NCBI GenBank assembly: GCA_002897695.1
Contig: BDTG01000020.1
Coordinates: 1 to 11,416, forward strand
DNA length: 11,416 nt
Origin: a bacterium BMS3Abin14
GTDB lineage: Bacteria; BMS3Abin14
Reading direction: 5' to 3'
Every line of letters begins with the position of its first letter. The first letter of the stretch is position 1. Shown piece by piece: positions 1 through 6,439 of this stretch. The notes beneath the pieces were generated by a model. The model was not told where the DNA came from, searched no databases, and worked only from the letters and a program-made list of their open reading frames with translations. A program made the position numbers and the translations under genes.

Positions 1-1146
1 CGGCAAGTAGAGCCTGTGGTCGTTCAGCACCACGTTGAGGCGGAACACGGAGGGGGGGAGCAGGGCCGTGAAGAACCAGAGGGTCCCGAAGGTGACGATG
101 GGATGTTTCTTCCTCGCTGCGATCACGGCGGCGAGGATAGCCGCCAGGATGATCAGGGAGACGATGACCCTGGGATCGGAAAAATGCCGGCTGACCGAAA
201 AGGGCTTGTCGATGGAAAGAGAAGTCGGCCAGAGCCACTCCCGGATGTAGTAGATCCAGACCCGGGACTGGGTGGCGAGTTGGGCTGAGAGGTTGGGGGC
301 GGCAGCCGTACCCCCCTTGGCGGTCAGGATGTCAAGAAGATTTTCCTTGTTGAAGATGTTTCGGACAAAAAGAAAACCGGCTGCCGGCAGACCATAAGCA
401 ATCATGCGTGTGGTAAGTGTTTTCAGGACGGTTGTTTTGCTCCTTCCCTCCATCCACCTGCTGTTGAGAAGAACCTCGTAATAAATGAGCATGGCCGGAA
501 GGGTGATGGCTATCTCTTTGGACAGGAGCCCGCAGGCGTATAAGGCCCCGGAAATAATGAGCGGCACAGCTTTCGTCCTTCCATCGGTGCCCTTAAGGTA
601 GAGATAGAAGGCCCAGAAGGCGAACATTGCCGACATCCCTGAGGAGCGGGATGATACATAAACTACAGTCTCCGTGTTTATGGTATGCAGGCCGAAAAGG
701 AGCGCGGCAAAGGTAGCGGCCAGGATAGGGTCGATCCCAGGCAGGGGGATTCTCTTTCGGAATAAAAACAAGGCGATGAAGAACACGGCGAAGGATGCCA
801 GAATATGGAACAGGAAGTTCGTGACGTGGTACCAGACCACATTGTACCCGTTGCGGGAAGTCAGAAGGCCCATCTGGTAGTTGATGGCGTGGGTTGTCAT
901 CAGGAGCGGGCGGTACATGGCTGTCTGCGGGTTCCGGCTGAAGGTCGACGGATCCCGGAAGAAAACCGGGATGTTGGAGATTTTCCGGATATTGATGTTT
1001 TCCTTGATATGATGGAAATCGTCGTAGTGCCAGTCGGCCGTGAAGGAGTTGGAGTAGAAAAGGAGGATGGCGGCGGTCAGGAGAGTGAGAGCCACCGGAA
1101 TCCTGCGGTTGCGGGGCATTTCATCCAGTTTTGAAAAAAGCGTCAT
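1..1146 (-). CDS. TMTC-like GT-C membrane glycosyltransferase, N-terminal part (C-terminus off the left edge)
   Basis: Seen: an open frame from an ATG at 1146 to the window edge gives 382 residues without a stop. It starts with a TM segment (about 17-33), followed by an Asp-Asp pair (42-43) in the first outer loop, a YRPL motif (78-81), a YVSSRS segment (163-168), LSKE (198-201) and NDHRLYLP at the cut edge (375-382), with about eight further hydrophobic segments. Known: this order of motifs is typical of the bacterial relatives of eukaryotic TMTC O-mannosyltransferases, GT-C enzymes that use polyprenyl-phosphate sugars and end in TPR repeats. Inferred: it glycosylates a protein or glycan on the periplasmic side, and the TPR tail lies beyond the window. 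A GGAAAGG-like ribosome site precedes the ATG. It follows the epimerase gene by 143 bp and has its own candidate promoter. Family confident; substrate unknown. Confidence 0.85.
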   Translation of the reverse strand, partial: MTLFSKLDEMPRNRRIPVALTLLTAAILLFYSNSFTADWHYDDFHHIKENINIRKISNIPVFFRDPSTFSRNPQTAMYRPLLMTTHAINYQMGLLTSRNGYNVVWYHVTNFLFHILASFAVFFIALFLFRKRIPLPGIDPILAATFAALLFGLHTINTETVVYVSSRSSGMSAMFAFWAFYLYLKGTDGRTKAVPLIISGALYACGLLSKEIAITLPAMLIYYEVLLNSRWMEGRSKTTVLKTLTTRMIAYGLPAAGFLFVRNIFNKENLLDILTAKGGTAAAPNLSAQLATQSRVWIYYIREWLWPTSLSIDKPFSVSRHFSDPRVIVSLIILAAILAAVIAARKKHPIVTFGTLWFFTALLPPSVFRLNVVLNDHRLYLP

Positions 1147-1207
1147 AGTTGCCTTTCCGTCCTCAGGCTTTCATTAACCCATTGAAACCCATGACCAAAA
1201 CGCCGAT

Positions 1208-1238
1208 ATTATATATGAAATCCCGCCATTTTAACCAA
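1208..1238 (-). promoter_or_regulatory. Possible promoter for the left-edge GT-C gene
   Basis: On the minus strand, a perfect TATAAT lies at 1213-1208 in an otherwise empty 143-bp gap. The best upstream element is TTGGTT at 1238-1233, a poor -35 with a 19-bp spacer, so the assignment rests on the -10 alone. It would give a leader of about 55 nt. The rest of the gap (1147-1289) is AT-rich and holds no gene that I can see. Confidence 0.35.
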
Positions 1239-1289
1239 GGTTTTTTAACCATAATCACCCACCGAAGAATATCTCACCGATTTGACTCT

Positions 1290-2420
1290 TCAGTTAATAG
1301 TCGATGGTGGGATGCAGAATTTCCCGATGATGTCAGCGATCTCCTCGCTGGGGTTAATTGCGGTTTCAGAACTGTCCACCCGTCTGTAGACCTCCGGGGC
1401 GTCAAGAAATTTCTGAATAATGTTCCCATCCAGTTTTGACAGGAGAACATTCTCCCCTAACCCCTCTTCCCTCTCGGTATTCCTGCGAAGAAGCAGGCAC
1501 GGGACCCCCAGGTAAAAAGTTTCCTCCTGAATGCTCCCACCATCGGTTATAACAAATTCGGCGTTTTTCAACAGGTTCACAAAACCGGAGTGATTCAGAA
1601 GGGAAAGAGGTAAAATACCGGCGTTGTCAAGGACAGTATCGAGACGGTAGGCTTTGAGCCGCTTTACGGTAGGAGGGTGCTGGATGAAGACAACCGGCAT
1701 TGTTTTTTGGGCATTAACAAGAGTGTCGACCACTAAACGAAGCCGCTTTCGGCTGTAGAGGGTTTCCACCCGGTGAATTGTCGCAAGGGCGTACTTTTCA
1801 GGGAGTTCCGGCAGGGTGGGTGCGGGCCGTGCCAGTGAAAGGCGCATCGTGTCGATGTTCGTATTGCCGGAGAGAAGATACGATTTGTTTCTCAGACCCA
1901 TCTTTTCAAGGTTTTCAAAAGCGGTTTTCGAGGGGGCGAAAAGGTAGTCGGCCATGCGCATGACCAGGACGCGCACAATCTCCTCCGGGAAGGGGTGCAG
2001 GTAGTTGCGGCTCCGCAATCCGGCCTCTACGTGGGCCACCTTCTGGCCTGCACGTTTTGCGATAAGACAGGACAGAAGGGTTGACATCGTGTCGCCATGG
2101 ACAAAGCAGATGCCGCTCTTCCCCTGAAAGAGCTCTGCCTGCAGGCGGGAACGGGAGCGAAAAACGAAGGAAAGGAGACGGAGCATCCACCGGAGCCCCC
2201 CTCCCAACGTTGAGACACCCTCCTGTTCGGGGGTCAGCGAAAGGCCGGGCTTTCGCAGCCCGAACTGCTCGATAATGTGGGCCACAAGCTTTGCGTGCTG
2301 GCCGGTGTCGATGATTCTGTAGGGCCAACCACGCTTCTCAAACTCAAGCACCAGGGGCACGAGCTTGATGAACATTGCCTTGGTGCCGGTGAAAACTGTC
2401 AAGAGGGGATGTGAATTCAT
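1290..2420 (-). CDS. wecB: UDP-N-acetylglucosamine 2-epimerase (non-hydrolysing, WecB type)
   Basis: Interconverts UDP-GlcNAc and UDP-ManNAc in the cytoplasm, supplying ManNAc or its uronic acid for surface glycans. The 376 residues match the family's usual length (about 370-380) and two-domain GT-B-like fold. Residues matching the catalytic set of E. coli WecB are visible: Asp110 in HGDT, Glu132 in HVEAGLRS, the PEE motif (145-147) and His216 in TIHR. Departures from the usual consensus are TDGGSIQEE (292-300) in place of TDSGGIQEE, HRVET in place of HRxEN, and PEEIVR in place of PEExNR. The ATG lies 2 bp after the stop of the upstream methyltransferase and has no clear Shine-Dalgarno, so it is probably translated by coupling. 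No wecC dehydrogenase is in the window. The divergent motifs leave some room for a different UDP-HexNAc substrate. Confidence 0.88.
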   Translation of the reverse strand: MNSHPLLTVFTGTKAMFIKLVPLVLEFEKRGWPYRIIDTGQHAKLVAHIIEQFGLRKPGLSLTPEQEGVSTLGGGLRWMLRLLSFVFRSRSRLQAELFQGKSGICFVHGDTMSTLLSCLIAKRAGQKVAHVEAGLRSRNYLHPFPEEIVRVLVMRMADYLFAPSKTAFENLEKMGLRNKSYLLSGNTNIDTMRLSLARPAPTLPELPEKYALATIHRVETLYSRKRLRLVVDTLVNAQKTMPVVFIQHPPTVKRLKAYRLDTVLDNAGILPLSLLNHSGFVNLLKNAEFVITDGGSIQEETFYLGVPCLLLRRNTEREEGLGENVLLSKLDGNIIQKFLDAPEVYRRVDSSETAINPSEEIADIIGKFCIPPSTIN

Positions 2421-2422
2421 AA

Positions 2423-3226
2423 TTAATTTGGATAAGATTTATCCACAGTGTGTTTTTTTACTACCACCGCGATCATATGTCCCCAACCTGGGAAAATGTT
2501 CCGGAATGTTTTTTCAATAGGGAGAAAAAGATAGAACCAGATCGCAGAAAACGGAAAAGGTAAGACCGAATATCCTCTTCCCATTGGTGGATAATACCAT
2601 ATCCCTTTTGCCTCCAGCAGATTAAATTCCGGCACCAATTCGTCCTGTAGGCCTTCAAGCGTGCTCCAGCGGTCGATTGGCTGACCCGCGGCCGTGACAG
2701 GATGGCCGGATATTTTTTCCGCAGTCCATCGAGCTAACCCATACCAGCTTTTCCAGTTGGGAGTTGTTAAGATCAGGACGCCGTCATATCTCAAGATACG
2801 ATATGCCTCCGAGAAAAAAAGGTCCCTGTTCGGAAGATGCTCGATGACTTCGCTGCAGATTACCAGATCCAGGGTGTTTCCTGCGAACGGTAGGGCCTGG
2901 GCGTCTCCCTGAGCGACACGTGAGGAGTTAAATCGTGTTTTAGTGTTCCGCAGGGATTGCAGGGAAAGGTCGATGCCGAAAGCGGAGGGGTCCAGGGACA
3001 TGTCATCGCCGCTTCCGCAACCGACGAGCAACACATTTCCTGTCTCGCTGTTTTTCGCGTGTTTACTGATGAGACCGAGGATAACATCCAGTCTTTCTGA
3101 CTGCATAATTCTGGATATCCATGGAAACCGCTGGTTTTTATGAAAACCCTCATAAAACTCCCGGGAATTTACCTTCGTTTGCGATCTCAATGTGTTATGC
3201 CCTCTTCTTACAGACCATGAATTCAA
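2423..3226 (-). CDS. Class I SAM-dependent methyltransferase (Methyltransf_11 type)
   Basis: Seen, in the 267-residue reading: SAM-binding motif I VGCGSG (68-73), the acidic end of strand 2 in FGIDLS (83-88), GDAQALPF (107-114) and motif SEVIEHL (125-131), as in the UbiE/Methyltransf_11 group. A hydrophobic stretch near the C-terminus (PFPFSAIWFYLFLP) suggests contact with the membrane. Start: TTG at 3226 has AGGAAGG 8 nt upstream but overlaps the preceding gene by 32 bp; an in-frame TTG at 3190, with AAGAGGG 9 nt upstream and clear of the preceding stop at 3195, would give 255 residues. I keep the longer form but cannot decide. Inferred: methylates a sugar or lipid-linked glycan made by this locus. 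The acceptor is not evident from sequence. Confidence 0.82.
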   Translation of the reverse strand: MNSWSVRRGHNTLRSQTKVNSREFYEGFHKNQRFPWISRIMQSERLDVILGLISKHAKNSETGNVLLVGCGSGDDMSLDPSAFGIDLSLQSLRNTKTRFNSSRVAQGDAQALPFAGNTLDLVICSEVIEHLPNRDLFFSEAYRILRYDGVLILTTPNWKSWYGLARWTAEKISGHPVTAAGQPIDRWSTLEGLQDELVPEFNLLEAKGIWYYPPMGRGYSVLPFPFSAIWFYLFLPIEKTFRNIFPGWGHMIAVVVKKHTVDKSYPN

Positions 3227-3998
3227 GCCCCGGACCTTCCTTGAGTATTTTTGTCAGCAAAACATCCACCGGAGCAAAGAGCAATCCATAAATGTAACCC
3301 AGCGCTGGAACAATTCTCATGGGGAACGTTGCTATGTACCAAAGGGTGGGGGATAATCGGCTTTTTACGTCAGAAGGGGGGAAACAAAGTATGGAAGCCG
3401 GTCTCCTTTCCAGGATTTCGAAACCATTTTTCTCTATTACGGCCTTATAGTCCTTCAATGTGCGACCAACGACATGCTCCGAACGGAACCCCCGAAAACG
3501 GAAAAAATAGTCAGTGAGAAAGAACAGGCCCTCAGGTTTCATGAGATTCGAGATATTTGAAACAGCCCGTTCAAATGAGTCATCATCGACAATGTGGTAA
3601 AGCACGTCGAAGGATGAAACGATGTCATACTTGGTGGATGCAATCCCGCATTTCGCAATGTCGCCGGCAATGTCCAACTGCTCAAATTGTATTTCAGGGA
3701 ATCTTTCCCGCAATTTTTCTACAGCTATTGCGGTGATGTCGCAACCGGAAATTGCTGGTACTCCCAGCTCCTTCCACCGTTCAATGTAAAATCCTGTACC
3801 GGATCCGATATCGAGGACACTGAGTTCAGAAGAAGAGTCACATAAAGGACCAGCCAGCCGGCGAAAAATTTTCTTCTTTGCCCAGTAGATCCACCGGTTA
3901 TACGGGCGGCCGAGGCTCTCCCACCCTACCCCGCTTAGATCGTATTTTCCCATGAGCCGTTTTTCCCAATACGCTTTGGCGTCGAACTCATCATTCAT
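3195..3998 (-). CDS. Class I SAM-dependent methyltransferase
   Basis: Seen: 267 residues from the ATG at 3998, with motif I LDIGSGTG (62-69), the acidic residue of GCDITAIAVEKL after strand 2, the post-motif region SSFDVLYHI and a hydrophobic C-terminal part (about 218-250) that may sit on the membrane. The reading frame stays open upstream to 4094, but the ATG at 3998 is preferred: AAAGGAT lies about 7 nt before it, it overlaps the upstream stop by only 8 bp (ATGAATGA), and the domain begins there (DAKAYWEKR). It differs clearly in sequence from the neighbouring methyltransferase, so the pair probably acts on different positions or acceptors rather than arising by recent tandem duplication. 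Acceptor unknown; an O-methylation of a glycan is the simplest guess from context. Confidence 0.85.
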   Translation of the reverse strand: MNDEFDAKAYWEKRLMGKYDLSGVGWESLGRPYNRWIYWAKKKIFRRLAGPLCDSSSELSVLDIGSGTGFYIERWKELGVPAISGCDITAIAVEKLRERFPEIQFEQLDIAGDIAKCGIASTKYDIVSSFDVLYHIVDDDSFERAVSNISNLMKPEGLFFLTDYFFRFRGFRSEHVVGRTLKDYKAVIEKNGFEILERRPASILCFPPSDVKSRLSPTLWYIATFPMRIVPALGYIYGLLFAPVDVLLTKILKEGPGLEFMVCKKRA

Positions 3999-5019
3999 GT
4001 CCCAATCCTTTACAATTTTCGGGAACAGGGCCGTCTGAGAGGGGTTTTTGCACATGAATTTCCCGGGAGAAACTTGCGAAAACCATCGTCGCAACCAGTA
4101 CCATTAGCTCTGCCAGGGTTACTGTCACCCTCGTCATTATGGTGAGCGTGCCGGCATCCAAAGTGGAGAGTTGGGTTGAAAATCCGAGGAAAAATATCCC
4201 TTCCCGGACCCCAATCCCACCGGGGGCGAAGATAGCCAGAAAACCCGCTGATACAGCCAGAGCATACAGTCCTGTCCATGGAAGAAATATGTTCAGCGGG
4301 ATGGGCGGGAACATACTCCTCGCAAGGAGAACCAGGGCAAATCCGAGGATAAACCAATTGGCGCTGTAAAGAAACATGTAGCGCAGGACGTCACCCCGGG
4401 ATGCCCACCTCTCCAGGGGTTCCTTTCTAAACAGGGCGAGAACTCGATCGATCAAACGGTGAATCTTCCTTGGCGGGACGAGAACTATAGCTCCCAGGAC
4501 AAGGAACCCGGCTGAGGCGGCCAAGGCGGTTTTTCCGAACAAGGCAGGGTAAAAAACGAGGGCCATGATGAGACCGGACAGGATGACGAAGATGTGTTCC
4601 TGGACGGCGGCTGCAACAACCTGGGTGGTTCTGATGTTTCTCCTGGCAAAGAAAACCGTTCTCGATGTAACCACCCAGACCTTGCCGGGGATATATTTGC
4701 CGAACAGTGAAAGGCAGAAGACCGGAAGCCCCTGTGAATAGGAAACGGAGGCACCGGTGCTTCGCAATACCGACACCCCGAGCACACCCTGAAAAAGAAC
4801 GAAGACGAAGTGCAGCAGGAGGGCAAGCAGCAGCAAACCTATGTTCGCGTTTTCAAAAAGCGACCATATTTCGGTTCTGTTCCTGAAAACGAAAATACCG
4901 GCGAAGATGCACAGGATGAGGATGAAGATCAGGTTCAGAACCTTTAGGAAGGGTACTGGTTGGGCAGTATTTGCACCGCCGAAGCGGTTTTCCGGTGGGT
5001 CGGTAATTTCAGGTTTCAT
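3991..5019 (-). CDS. Flippase-like / LPG-synthase-TM family integral membrane protein (UPF0104)
   Basis: Seen: 342 residues, about eight hydrophobic segments, and the family signatures GKYIPGKVW (107-115) and APGGIGVREG (265-274). Known: this TM domain is that of lysylphosphatidylglycerol synthases and of stand-alone 'flippase-like' proteins that often accompany glycosyltransferases; the C-terminal aminoacyltransferase domain of MprF is absent here. Inferred: it may move or present a lipid or lipid-linked intermediate for this locus. Start: ATG at 5019 overlaps the regulator's stop by 11 bp; the open frame extends to 5178 but that part lies wholly inside the regulator gene and is not membrane-like. 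A weak AGGG lies about 12 nt upstream, so translational coupling to the regulator is likely. Its own stop overlaps the next start. Confidence 0.85.
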   Translation of the reverse strand: MKPEITDPPENRFGGANTAQPVPFLKVLNLIFILILCIFAGIFVFRNRTEIWSLFENANIGLLLLALLLHFVFVLFQGVLGVSVLRSTGASVSYSQGLPVFCLSLFGKYIPGKVWVVTSRTVFFARRNIRTTQVVAAAVQEHIFVILSGLIMALVFYPALFGKTALAASAGFLVLGAIVLVPPRKIHRLIDRVLALFRKEPLERWASRGDVLRYMFLYSANWFILGFALVLLARSMFPPIPLNIFLPWTGLYALAVSAGFLAIFAPGGIGVREGIFFLGFSTQLSTLDAGTLTIMTRVTVTLAELMVLVATMVFASFSREIHVQKPLSDGPVPENCKGLGHE

Positions 5020-5557
5020 TTGAATCAGTACCCTGCCAGATCGGCAATATTTTTCGGAATGTTCCGTCAGTTGAAAGATTTTTAAACTCAGTTGGGGAAA
5101 GGACAAGAGACCGGACCCTTCTTTTAATATATTTCTCTGTTTTCCCAGTGATATCCTCAAGCTGTGCTTTATCCACATCTCCGATGAGGACGATGTCGAT
5201 TATTCCGGAATCTTTCCCCTCTGCGTAATCACCTACAAGGTAAACTGCCTCCAGGTTTCCCAACCGTTCGATTACCGAATGGGCCAGCTTGTCGATCCCG
5301 GTGATCTTCCTCACCATGGAGGACAGCTCCGGGAAAAGGGGATGCTCGGTATTCGCCCGGTAATAGACGTTGCGCCCCTCCCTCTCGGAAACCAGGACCC
5401 CGTTCTTTGTCAGGTTGTTCAGCTCGGTCCTCACGGAATTGGTGGAGACCTTGAATTCGGAGGCCAGTTCACGCAGGTAGGCCCTCATGGCCGGGTTGAG
5501 GAAGAGCTTGACCAGGATATTTATCTTGGTTTTGGATGTTATGACGCCCGAAAGCAT
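5009..5557 (-). CDS. Winged-helix regulator with degenerate nucleotidyltransferase-like domain
   Basis: Seen: 182 residues. The N-terminal part (about 8-70) is a winged helix in the ArsR/MarR style, with a recognition-helix segment SEFKVSTNSVRTELNNL and a wing SEREGRNVYYRAN. The second half (about 100-182) contains VGDYAEGKDSGIIDIVLIG (108-126), which resembles the nucleotidyltransferase signature GSxARGxxxxxSDIDLxV, but Ser after the first Gly is Asp and the second catalytic Asp is Val. Inferred: the NTase fold is kept as a sensor or interaction domain and is probably inactive. As first gene of the operon it is a likely autoregulator of the glycan genes behind it. Start: ATG at 5557 has GGGGTG 6 nt upstream; a GTG at 5566 in the same frame is the alternative. 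Confidence 0.75.
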   Translation of the reverse strand: MLSGVITSKTKINILVKLFLNPAMRAYLRELASEFKVSTNSVRTELNNLTKNGVLVSEREGRNVYYRANTEHPLFPELSSMVRKITGIDKLAHSVIERLGNLEAVYLVGDYAEGKDSGIIDIVLIGDVDKAQLEDITGKTEKYIKRRVRSLVLSPTEFKNLSTDGTFRKILPIWQGTDSNET

Positions 5558-5599
5558 TTGCAGCACCCCGAGTGTTTAGTGAGTAATAAAAGTACTCGA

Positions 5600-5628
5600 T
5601 ATATAGCAAGGTCGATGCTCCTTGTCAA
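5600..5628 (-). promoter_or_regulatory. Sigma-70-type promoter of the regulator-flippase-methyltransferase-wecB operon
   Basis: On the minus strand, a consensus -35 TTGACA (5628-5623) and a -10 TATATA (5605-5600) are separated by exactly 17 bp. Transcription would begin near 5592, giving a leader of about 35 nt to the ATG at 5557. No other promoter in the window is as good. Confidence 0.75.
5607..5624. promoter_or_regulatory. Candidate operator dyad in the promoter spacer
   Basis: CAAGG (5607-5611) and CCTTG (5620-5624) form an inverted repeat with an 8-bp spacer, lying between and partly over the -35 of the operon promoter. The -35 region itself sits in a second small palindrome, CTTGTCAAG. 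A winged-helix dimer from the adjacent gene bound here would block RNA polymerase. The arms are only 5 bp, so chance is not excluded. Confidence 0.3.
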
Positions 5629-5659
5629 GTGTATATTGCGAGGGGTGCTGCAAATGCTG

Positions 5660-5779
5660 GACACGGTGACGCGAGGACACGAGGACACGGAGTAAGGCGG
5701 ACGCGGGGACCCAGGGAAAGCAGACGCAGTGACGCGGAGACCCGGGGACACGGAGGGAAGATGGACACGAGGACGCGGA
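5660..5779 (+). repeat. Octanucleotide repeat array 1, GAC(A/G)CGGN units
   Basis: About twelve degenerate units beginning with GAC occur mostly every 8 bp (starts 5660, 5668, 5676, 5684, 5700, 5708, 5723, 5731, 5739, 5747, 5764, 5772). They are interrupted by the divergent elements GTAAGGCG (5692-5699), GAAAGCA (5716-5722) and GGGAAGATG (5755-5763). The array fills most of the space between the operon promoter and the four-helix protein gene. Short open frames crossing it are products of the repeat, not genes. Confidence 0.9.
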
Positions 5780-5837
5780 GTGGCACTCGGTTTGCACGCT
5801 TCTTTGGAAAATATAAGGACATTCAAAGGAGTGAAAT

Positions 5838-6236
5838 ATGTCGATGAACATTAGAGATTTCAGGGAGTTAAGAGTTTACGATGCAGCCATGTATGCGGCC
5901 ATGGAGATCTTCAGGATTACCTCAGACTTTCCAAAGGAGGAGAAATACTCCCTTACCGACCAGGTCCGCAGATCATCAAGATCAGTGTGTTCCAACATTG
6001 CTGAGGCGTGGAGGAAAAGAAGATACCGTGCCGCTTTTATAGCCAAACTGAGCGATGCGGAAAGCGAAGCGGCCGAAACGCAGGTATGGCTTGAATTCGC
6101 TGATAAGTGTGAATATATAAAGGGAGAGATAAGGAAGGATTTGGGGATGTCATATGACAGGATTTTAACTCAGTTAGTTCACATGATCCACAATGCCGAT
6201 GACTGGACTATCCGCGATAAAGCCAAGCTGAAATAG
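5838..6236 (+). CDS. Four-helix-bundle protein, S23/Avd-like (TIGR02436 type)
   Basis: Seen: 132 residues, all predicted helical, with the family's hallmark block FPKEEKYSLTDQVRRSS followed by SVCSNIAEAW (31-58) and a later E-x-A-E-T-Q-V-W-L helix (77-85). Known: this family was first described from intervening sequences in 23S rRNA genes, and a relative (Avd) is the accessory protein of diversity-generating retroelements; most members are stand-alone and of unknown role, probably oligomeric and nucleic-acid binding. Nothing resembling a reverse transcriptase or rRNA gene is nearby. AAAGGAG (5825-5831) lies 6 nt before the ATG, the best ribosome site in the window; TATAAG (5812-5817) with TTTGCA (5791-5796) could be a weak promoter with a short 15-bp spacer. 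It is the only plus-strand gene between two groups of minus-strand genes and sits between inverted octamer arrays. Confidence 0.85.
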   Translation: MSMNIRDFRELRVYDAAMYAAMEIFRITSDFPKEEKYSLTDQVRRSSRSVCSNIAEAWRKRRYRAAFIAKLSDAESEAAETQVWLEFADKCEYIKGEIRKDLGMSYDRILTQLVHMIHNADDWTIRDKAKLK

Positions 6237-6273
6237 TAATGTATTCAGTTTGACATCTCAATTCAACAGTATC

Positions 6274-6342
6274 TCCGCGTCATCGCGTCGCCGTGTCTGC
6301 TGCACCCCGCGTCACCGCGTCTGACCCTCGGTCTGCACCCAC
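6274..6342 (-). repeat. Octanucleotide repeat array 2
   Basis: Read on the minus strand, units GACCGAGG, GACGCGGT, GACGCGGG, GACACGGC, GACGCGAT and GACGCGGA are seen, interrupted by GTGCAGCA (6298-6305) and preceded by GTGGGTGCA. It has the same unit and the same interrupting element as array 1 but lies in the opposite orientation, so arrays 1 and 2 form an inverted pair around the four-helix protein gene. It occupies the convergent space between that gene and the GT2 gene. Confidence 0.87.
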
Positions 6343-6344
6343 GC

Positions 6345-6430
6345 CCCGAAGCGCCCTCTCGCCGTGGCTGCTCGGACACCAGGCCCAGTACGTTGATCGT
6401 CCCGGGACTGCGGGCGACCATGTTGTTTCG
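6345..6430 (-). pseudogene. Relic of a GT2 C-terminus (second TM-hairpin type)
   Basis: Just beyond the stop of the GT2 gene at 6440, the minus strand reads I-N-V-L-G-L-V-S-E-Q at 6397-6368. This matches M-L-G-L-V-S-E-Q near the C-terminus of the other GT2 (8689-8666). Over 21 bases (6368-6388 versus 8666-8686) 19 agree and both differences are synonymous third-position changes. No intact gene surrounds it. As in the intact copy, an octamer array follows directly downstream. I infer the remains of a lost paralogue, but the match is short. Confidence 0.4.
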
Positions 6431-6439
6431 AGATGCTCC

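Larger units (their letters stand above)
5553..5658. repeat. Perfect 17-bp inverted repeat flanking the operon promoter
   Basis: The 17 bases at 5642-5658 on the plus strand (GGGGTGCTGCAAATGCT) are the exact reverse complement of 5553-5569. The left arm contains the Shine-Dalgarno-like GGGGTG and the ATG of the regulator. The right arm lies upstream of the promoter and adjoins the first octamer array, so it places a second copy of the same start signal facing the other way. The interior (5570-5641) is the promoter region. Confidence 0.85.

Noticed and set aside
1230-1252. Terminator after the epimerase (GGTT/AACC pairs near T runs)
   Set aside because: The stem is only 4 bp and AT-rich, and the U-run is not placed after it on the relevant strand.
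3999-4094. Upstream start of the first methyltransferase at 4094
   Set aside because: It would overlap the flippase-like gene by over 100 bp, whereas ATG 3998 has a good ribosome site and matches the domain start.
5020-5178. Upstream start of the flippase-like protein at 5178
   Set aside because: The extra residues lie wholly within the regulator gene in another frame and are not typical of the family; ATG 5019 overlaps the regulator stop as in a coupled operon.
5660-5779. CRISPR array
   Set aside because: Units are about 8 bp, degenerate, and the interrupting elements are similar to each other; there are no 23-47 bp repeats with unique spacers and no cas genes.
5279-5851. Several open frames on both strands across 5279-5851, rich in Arg, Thr, His and Pro
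   Set aside because: They are translations of the octamer array or antisense to the regulator; an 8-bp period shifts frame each unit and no ribosome site or domain supports them.
5838-6236. Diversity-generating retroelement accessory gene (avd)
   Set aside because: The protein is of the same fold family, but no reverse transcriptase, template repeat or variable repeat is present in the window.
5660-6342. Transposon with terminal inverted repeats around the four-helix gene
   Set aside because: The arrays are inverted but degenerate and of different length, no target-site duplication is visible, and no transposase is encoded.
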